The notes beneath the pieces are model-generated. The model did not search any database, had not been told where the DNA came from, and saw only the letters and a program-made list of their open reading frames with translations. From positions 26,784,001-26,848,000 of the forward strand of contig NC_065877.1 of NCBI RefSeq assembly GCF_933775445.1: a stretch of DNA of 64,000 nt. Reading direction: 5' to 3'. Of the stretch, positions 59,385 through 64,000 are shown piece by piece. The first letter of the stretch is position 1. Every line of letters begins with the position of its first letter. Both the position numbers and the translations under genes were made by a program. This DNA is from Argentina anserina (lineage: Eukaryota; Streptophyta; Magnoliopsida; Rosales; Rosaceae).

Positions 59385-59860
59385 TGACTTAGCCCCCGTA
59401 CCGCGTGTCCAACATTGACACGGACACGGATACGTTCGGACACGAGAAAATATGCCCGGACAAGTGTATCTTATACGGACACGCAATTGACACGCATATC
59501 TCGGATGGGGACACGTCATGGACACGCGTATTCTGTATGAGATACGCAATGGATACACAAATACTCAATTTAATAGAGAAAAACTAAAATTGTGAGGAAT
59601 GAGATTTGAACCATGGATCTCTCATTTCCTTGCAACTCCTTAACCACTCCTGCAGAATGACTTTTATTAACATTAATGCATATTCTATAATTTTTCAAAC
59701 TCTATAATTTTTTTTAAATAAGTATATATATTAAAATTAATATTTAATTAACGTGTCCACCACATGTCCGTGTCCGAAAAATTTTAATTTCTCTTGTCTG
59801 CGTATCGTATTGTGTTTAATACGGACATTCGTGTCTGTGTCCGTGATACATAGATCCTTA
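59385..59860. mobile_element. non-autonomous DNA element with ACGGACACG subterminal repeats
   Basis: The left part (59,395-59,525) and right part (59,750-59,855) both carry many 'acggacacg' and 'cgtgtccgtgtc' words in opposite orientations, around an AT-rich middle. This layout is typical of small hAT-type elements. The precise ends and target duplication are not resolved. It encloses the tRNA-like segment described next. Confidence 0.5.
59591..59660 (-). ncRNA. tRNA-like segment with Pol III A and B boxes
   Basis: On the minus strand 'caggagtggttaagg' fits the A box and 'ggttcaaatctc' fits the B box, about 45 bases apart, as in class II tRNAs (Ser/Leu type). No complete cloverleaf with a paired acceptor stem is evident, so this is likely a tRNA-derived SINE relic and not a working tRNA. 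Confidence 0.35.
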
Positions 59861-59869
59861 GATAAAAGT

Positions 59870-61240
59870 AACTTCTGTATAAATGATAGAACAGAGCTAT
59901 AGCTGTTTCTTAGTTGATGATATCTCCTTTCATGCATTCTGCTTGGAAGTTGGAAGAATCATATGGAGTGTGACATCATGAGGTAAGGGTTGGCTAATTT
60001 TTTACCCAGTGTTACAGATTGCTGCCTGGAATTATAAGTTTCGTTTGAATTTTTACAGTTGATGTGAGTTGCTCGGCCTTTCTGTATGTTTTATGCTCAC
60101 CGCGTTGTCGGAAAAAATGCTGCCTTCTTTACAAGGGACATTTCACTGATTTCAGTCATGTACTCTGAGAAGCAGGTTATCTCCTAGACAACGGGGATGA
60201 TTAATTCTGAGAAGCAGTATATTGTTTTCCTCCAATGCCTATTCATGTATTTTGCTAACTGCTCATACTGTATGATAAGAATAAAACAGCTACGTGGTAG
60301 TAGTTACCTTGCTATAGACCTATAGTTGCGAACTGAGTAGTAAGTATCAATTGAATTGGAAGTTGTCTGGCATTGTGTAGCCCAGTTGTCATATTACATG
60401 TGTTTTAAATCATTTATTAGAGTTTCTTGGTTATATTTTGATGGCAGTATGAACAACAAATGTTAGGTTCTGAATTCTGAGTTTCAGACCTCTCTGTTCT
60501 ACCGAGCGAGAACTAGTTGTCTATTATATTGCTTGGAATTAGCTATTGCGATGTGTAATAAACATCTGATCCTTGAGGAAAGAACATGGTCCAAACCCCA
60601 ACCTGGGAGATGCTTAACAAGGACAATACACTATGTTGTCATTTAAATGATTTATAACAAAAACATGTTCAGGAACTCAACATGCTTTGTTGCTCACATG
60701 GTCCAAATGTGTTGGAAAATAATTTATTAACATTGTCCTGTAAAACTTGATGCCTCAGCCTGAACACTGTATTATGTGATGAAATGATGAATGAGATGCC
60801 ATAAAGCCTTCATGTTTCTACCTATTCATCGCAAAGTGAAAATAAACACTTAAAAACGGAAAAATAAATGGAGTTGTAATTTATCCAATTCATTACAGAT
60901 TGACATGTTTGATGTACCCTATCTTGGGGCCTCCATTTTTAGAGAACTTGGGAGCCCTACAGGCCCCTCAGCATTTTCAAAATGCTTCCAGTCAAACAAG
61001 CAAGTCTACAAATATCGGACATGTTTTCTCAGAGGGAGTAGAAGAAGCAAATAAATACCAAGATAAAGCAAAAGACAGAAAATCCTTCATAGCAGACCCT
61101 ACATTATTCATTCAGCGATTCTCATAGCTTTAGCCAAAAGAAATCTCCCCCTAGCCAATCAATCCATCCAACAAACGCAAATGACCCACCACCCAGTACT
61201 CTTTTGGCCTTGCTCATAATTGAGGAATCAGAAGACTTCT
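59870..61240. other. intergenic, GRF 3' flank
   Basis: AT-rich with no gene recognised. The part nearest 61,240 should be the GRF 3' UTR. Confidence 0.5.
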
Positions 61241-62496
61241 TCAACCATCTGCACCACGATTTAAGATTCCATAATTCAAATTAAAGAGGACATTAAAGAG
61301 AATTAGTTTGACATAAACTTGAGAGCTAATTACCATTGTGAAGCCTGGAATTGGGTGCAAGATCAAGCCAGGTGTCCGTGGACTTTGGATGCCAGTCTCC
61401 AAAGAAATGGTGGAGGGACTTTTGAGCTTGATCAGAGTCTTTATGCTCTGGTTTGATTGGTCTGCTTGATTTGAAATCAGTTCCCAAAACATAGCAATGC
61501 TGCTCATCCTGGGACTGTTGCTGTGGAAAATGATCTGCGAGGCTTTGGAACTGAGATTGGGTTGAGTAGCCTTTGTAGGAGCTCATTAAGCTTCTTGTAT
61601 TGGAAGAAGACTCTGCAGGAAAGAATGCTAGCTCATGATCCACACCTTCCTTTGTTCCTTGAAGATACCTATTTGTAAAGTTAAAGAACAAAACTTTATG
61701 GCAGAAAACACAAGACTACTCAACAAATTTGATTTGCTTAGTGGAAATGACAAACCTGTAATCTCTATGATCAGCTTCATTGACATAAGATCCAGAGTTG
61801 AGAAAAAGCTCAGGGTTGGTGCCAGAACCCTGTGTCCTAGAAAGGAAGGGATAAAGAGGTGAACTTTGGTGTTGGGTGTGAGGTGTTTCATTGCTGAAAG
61901 ATGAGGAGAACAATGGAGGGGAGGGTTTGGAGAGGTTTTTGTGGATTAAAGCAGGGTTGTACTCTGGAGGTGTTGGAATAGTGTTACTATTAAGAGTAGT
62001 GTTTGTATTAGAAGAACTAGAAGAAGCTTCCACAGGCTTTCTTGAACGGTTTCTGCCTCTGTGCATATGTCTCTCACAGTACTTGGAATCTGGGTATGCT
62101 TCCTTTGAACACCTCCATTTTTTACCATCTGTTCTTCTGCACCTTCCTGGCTCTGGGTCTATCTTTCTGCCAAACCCCATATCATAGCAACCCCACCCAA
62201 CTGTTTCAATTCAAATTAATTACACCCCCCAAAAGTTTAATCAGCAAAGTTAAAGAAAAAGAAAGACAGATTCAGACAAAATGAAGCAAAAACATACAAG
62301 GGTGGTGAGGAAAGAGTCTGGAAGACATTGAGGAATCCAATCTTCTTTTAAAGGAGTAGACAAGATCAGTTGGGACGGGGACTCCAGAGACCATGTACTT
62401 GAAGATGAGAGCTTGATGCTCAAGCTCCTGCCATTGAGTTGCTGTGAAAGGGTACCTGAAACTCCTTGCACTACTTGGATTTCCTCCACTCATCAT
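61241..62496 (-). CDS. GRF: growth-regulating factor (GRF5/6 clade), 4 exons
   Basis: Minus-strand exons are 62496-62298, 62200-61756, 61668-61334 and a tiny last exon 61248-61241, joining in frame to 328 residues. The QLQ domain (residues 16-51: [36 protein letters not shown]) binds the GIF coactivator. The WRC domain (81-124) has the C-x9-C-x10-C-x2-H zinc pattern in [20 protein letters not shown] and [20 protein letters not shown]. The C-terminus [10 protein letters not shown] ... [11 protein letters not shown] resembles GRF5. GRFs act in the nucleus to sustain cell division in leaves and other organs. The last exon (HN-DG-stop) is predicted only from a 'gtgcag' acceptor and is less certain; without splicing the frame would stop two residues into the intron. 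The start is the first of two adjacent ATGs. Confidence 0.93.
62028..62048 (-). promoter_or_regulatory. GRF: miR396 target site in GRF
   Basis: The plus strand reads 'ttccacag', an extra g, then 'ctttcttgaac', which equals mature miR396 with the one-base bulge known for GRF targets. On the mRNA it encodes RSRKPVE at the end of the WRC domain. miR396 cleavage restricts GRF expression to young tissue. Confidence 0.9.
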
Positions 62497-62522
62497 TTTT
62501 GAAACTCCTTGCACTACTTGGA
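62457..62522. repeat. 23-bp direct duplication across the GRF start codon
   Basis: The same 23 bases (beginning 'tgaaactccttgcactactt') occur at 62457-62479, coding for SSARSF, and at 62500-62522, just upstream of the ATG. The period is 43 bp. The upstream copy is in the 5' UTR. Confidence 0.9.
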
Positions 62523-63948
62523 AAACAAAGAGAGAACAACACCTCTGGGGATTTAAGAAGAAGAAGAGGGCTGATATCCGGTTTATTTTATGCATGGGTG
62601 AGACTAAATGGCCTGATGACACTTGCCACTGCCATCTTTTTCTCTCTTTCTTTCTTTCTCTCTTCTGGTTGTGAGTTTGGCACTCACACTCTGCTCTTAT
62701 TATCACTGCCATCTCTGGCGCTTCTCTGCTCCTGCTCTGCAACCCTCACATGAGCCTGGGCCCACTGATGACCTTTTCCAGGGCCCGACCTGTGCAGGTC
62801 TTCTACAGTGGAGAGTGCAGGGACCCCCACGGGCACCGGCTAGCTGCTCTTTATTGCCGCTCATGTCTCTCAATCTGCAGACGACATCAATTTGAGTCGC
62901 AACGTAAATATCATAATACAATAAGAAAGGAGATAGAGATTAAAAACAACAAAGAGGCATGGATACTTTCATTTGTTTGTGTTCTTTTCGATTTAAGTTG
63001 TTTGATTTTATGCACCGTCTGGTGTTGCTGGTCCACCCATATGATGATGGGGGCCTGGGAAAGAGTGCCTTGTCGATTATGTGGTGCAAATATTTATAGT
63101 GGGGAGGGCAAATCTGTTTTGTACATGTCATGAACTCAGTGGGAGACATAAGAGGCTAGCCCTGGCCAAGCTGGAGTCTTTGTTTTGCTTTCCAGTTTTT
63201 TGGTTTTTCTCTTCGGGTAAATTGCATGTTGCTCTCCACTTCATTAGTAACCATGCCTATCAATTTGTTGCAGTCGGCTCTTCGAACCGAAATTCAATGT
63301 TCTCTAATGAGTTCAGTCGCCTCCTAAGTCCTAACGGACCTTGTTCGCCCAAAAGGCCTAAAGGTTCACTTTCTTCTTGCTTATGCGGTTCTTCACAGCA
63401 AAAGTTCTTCATAGTTCATATCATATCCTATAATATTTTGGCGTTACTCAATAAATTATTACTTATATATTACTCTATTATGGAAGTTTTTAACTCCCAT
63501 TAGTAAGTTTGAGGCGACTAATTAGCAAAAGGTCATCGATCATTTGCATGCTCTCCGTTAAAGAAAACACATAATTCATGCACATGTAACTAAGTTTTTT
63601 GTGTCTAGTTAGGAGAGTCGACCTAACTCGTAAGTGCGCATAATGCATGCACAAATGAGATTGATTCCCAACATATTAGTTTACCCACTGAAATTCTTAC
63701 GACACGATAGTCTAAGAATTGAAAGATGTAATTTCAAAACCCTAACCTCCTAAACGAACCTAGTAATAAATAATAGTGAATTTGCACGTAAAATTACAAC
63801 ACTCCTAATTTTATGAACGTGTTGCATAAAATCTGAGTAACGTGCAAATTAAGTGAGATAGATAGCTACATGACGACAAGAATCTGAAACCTTCCCTTCT
63901 GAGTGAAGACTGTTGATGACCTGCAATTTCTCACTGCCCCAAGAACAC
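62523..63948. other. GRF promoter side and intergenic
   Basis: GRF leader and promoter region, with CT-rich tracts near 62,630-62,665 typical of GRF 5' UTRs. The rest is AT-rich with no recognised gene. Frames such as 63081-63503 show no domain. Confidence 0.45.
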
Positions 63949-64000
63949 ATGGCGGACTTCTCTTTTATGGTGCCTGAGAAGCCTGATGAACCAAGTCAGC
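63949..64000 (+). CDS. possible start of a coding region cut by the window end
   Basis: The ATG at 63,949, in good context (aacacATGG), opens MADFSFMVPEKPDEPSQ, which runs off the edge. The composition is protein-like, but only 17 codons are visible. One minus-strand frame is also open here, so strand and identity are uncertain. Confidence 0.3.
   Translation, partial: MADFSFMVPEKPDEPSQ

Noticed and set aside
59591..59660. Functional tRNA gene
   Set aside because: A and B boxes fit, but I could not pair a full acceptor stem or place an anticodon loop; kept only as a tRNA-like relic.
61891..62187. Plus-strand 98-residue frame
   Set aside because: It is antisense to GRF exon 2; the minus strand encodes the WRC domain there.

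Overview
This window is nuclear DNA of a flowering plant. It contains intron-rich genes with GT-AG splice sites, AT-rich intergenic DNA full of microsatellites, and plant-specific transcription factor families (R2R3-MYB, AINTEGUMENTA-like AP2, GRF with a miR396 site). It also carries typical plant transposons (Ty1/copia, Ty3/gypsy-type LTRs, hAT, PIF/Harbinger). The gene structures fit a eudicot. Rosaceae is possible, but that is an impression rather than something the sequence proves.

I can support five intact-looking protein genes, and exon joins keep the reading frame in every spliced one. They are ATG12 (plus, 1032-2360, autophagy ubiquitin-like modifier), an R2R3-MYB with a bHLH-binding signature (minus, 5980-5010), an AIL1-type AP2 factor with nine exons including a 9-nt microexon (plus, 36261-39020), a small proline-rich single-pass membrane protein with two upstream ORFs (plus, 56916-57398), and a GRF5/6-clade growth-regulating factor with a miR396 site (minus, 62496-61241). 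AIL1-type and GRF factors both promote organ growth in other plants, but they lie 22 kb apart with other DNA between and I infer no functional cluster.

Much of the rest is mobile DNA. Region 1-780 is a dispersed repeat whose second copy (21575-22380 plus 25806-25965) is split by about 3.4 kb containing a gypsy-type LTR. Region 6236-9760 is a hAT-type element with an exact 8-bp target duplication; it is filled by six tandem copies of a ~504-bp unit that is itself a foldback. Region 12448-13015 holds a long hairpin element. Region 17205-21548 is a decayed, 3'-truncated copia element. In the place where gag should be, it carries a 73-codon RNA-recognition-motif fragment of a host RSZ-type SR splicing factor, joined in frame with the sequence leading into the protease. 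Region 29798-32010 is a second gypsy-type LTR. Region 32609-32863 is a pseudogene fragment of the V-ATPase proteolipid (subunit c). Region 40295-41539 is a PIF/Harbinger-like element with a nested hAT-like insert, and 42271-43297 is a poly-A retroposon with a 14-bp target duplication. Region 44983-50272 is a nearly complete copia element (144-bp LTRs, 5-bp target duplication, PBS, PPT) inactivated by stops, frameshifts and an integrase deletion. Region 52048-52626 is a short hAT-type element.

The most unusual signals are the SR-protein capture by the copia element and the hAT element built from a tandem foldback satellite. No CRISPR, operon or other prokaryotic system is present.
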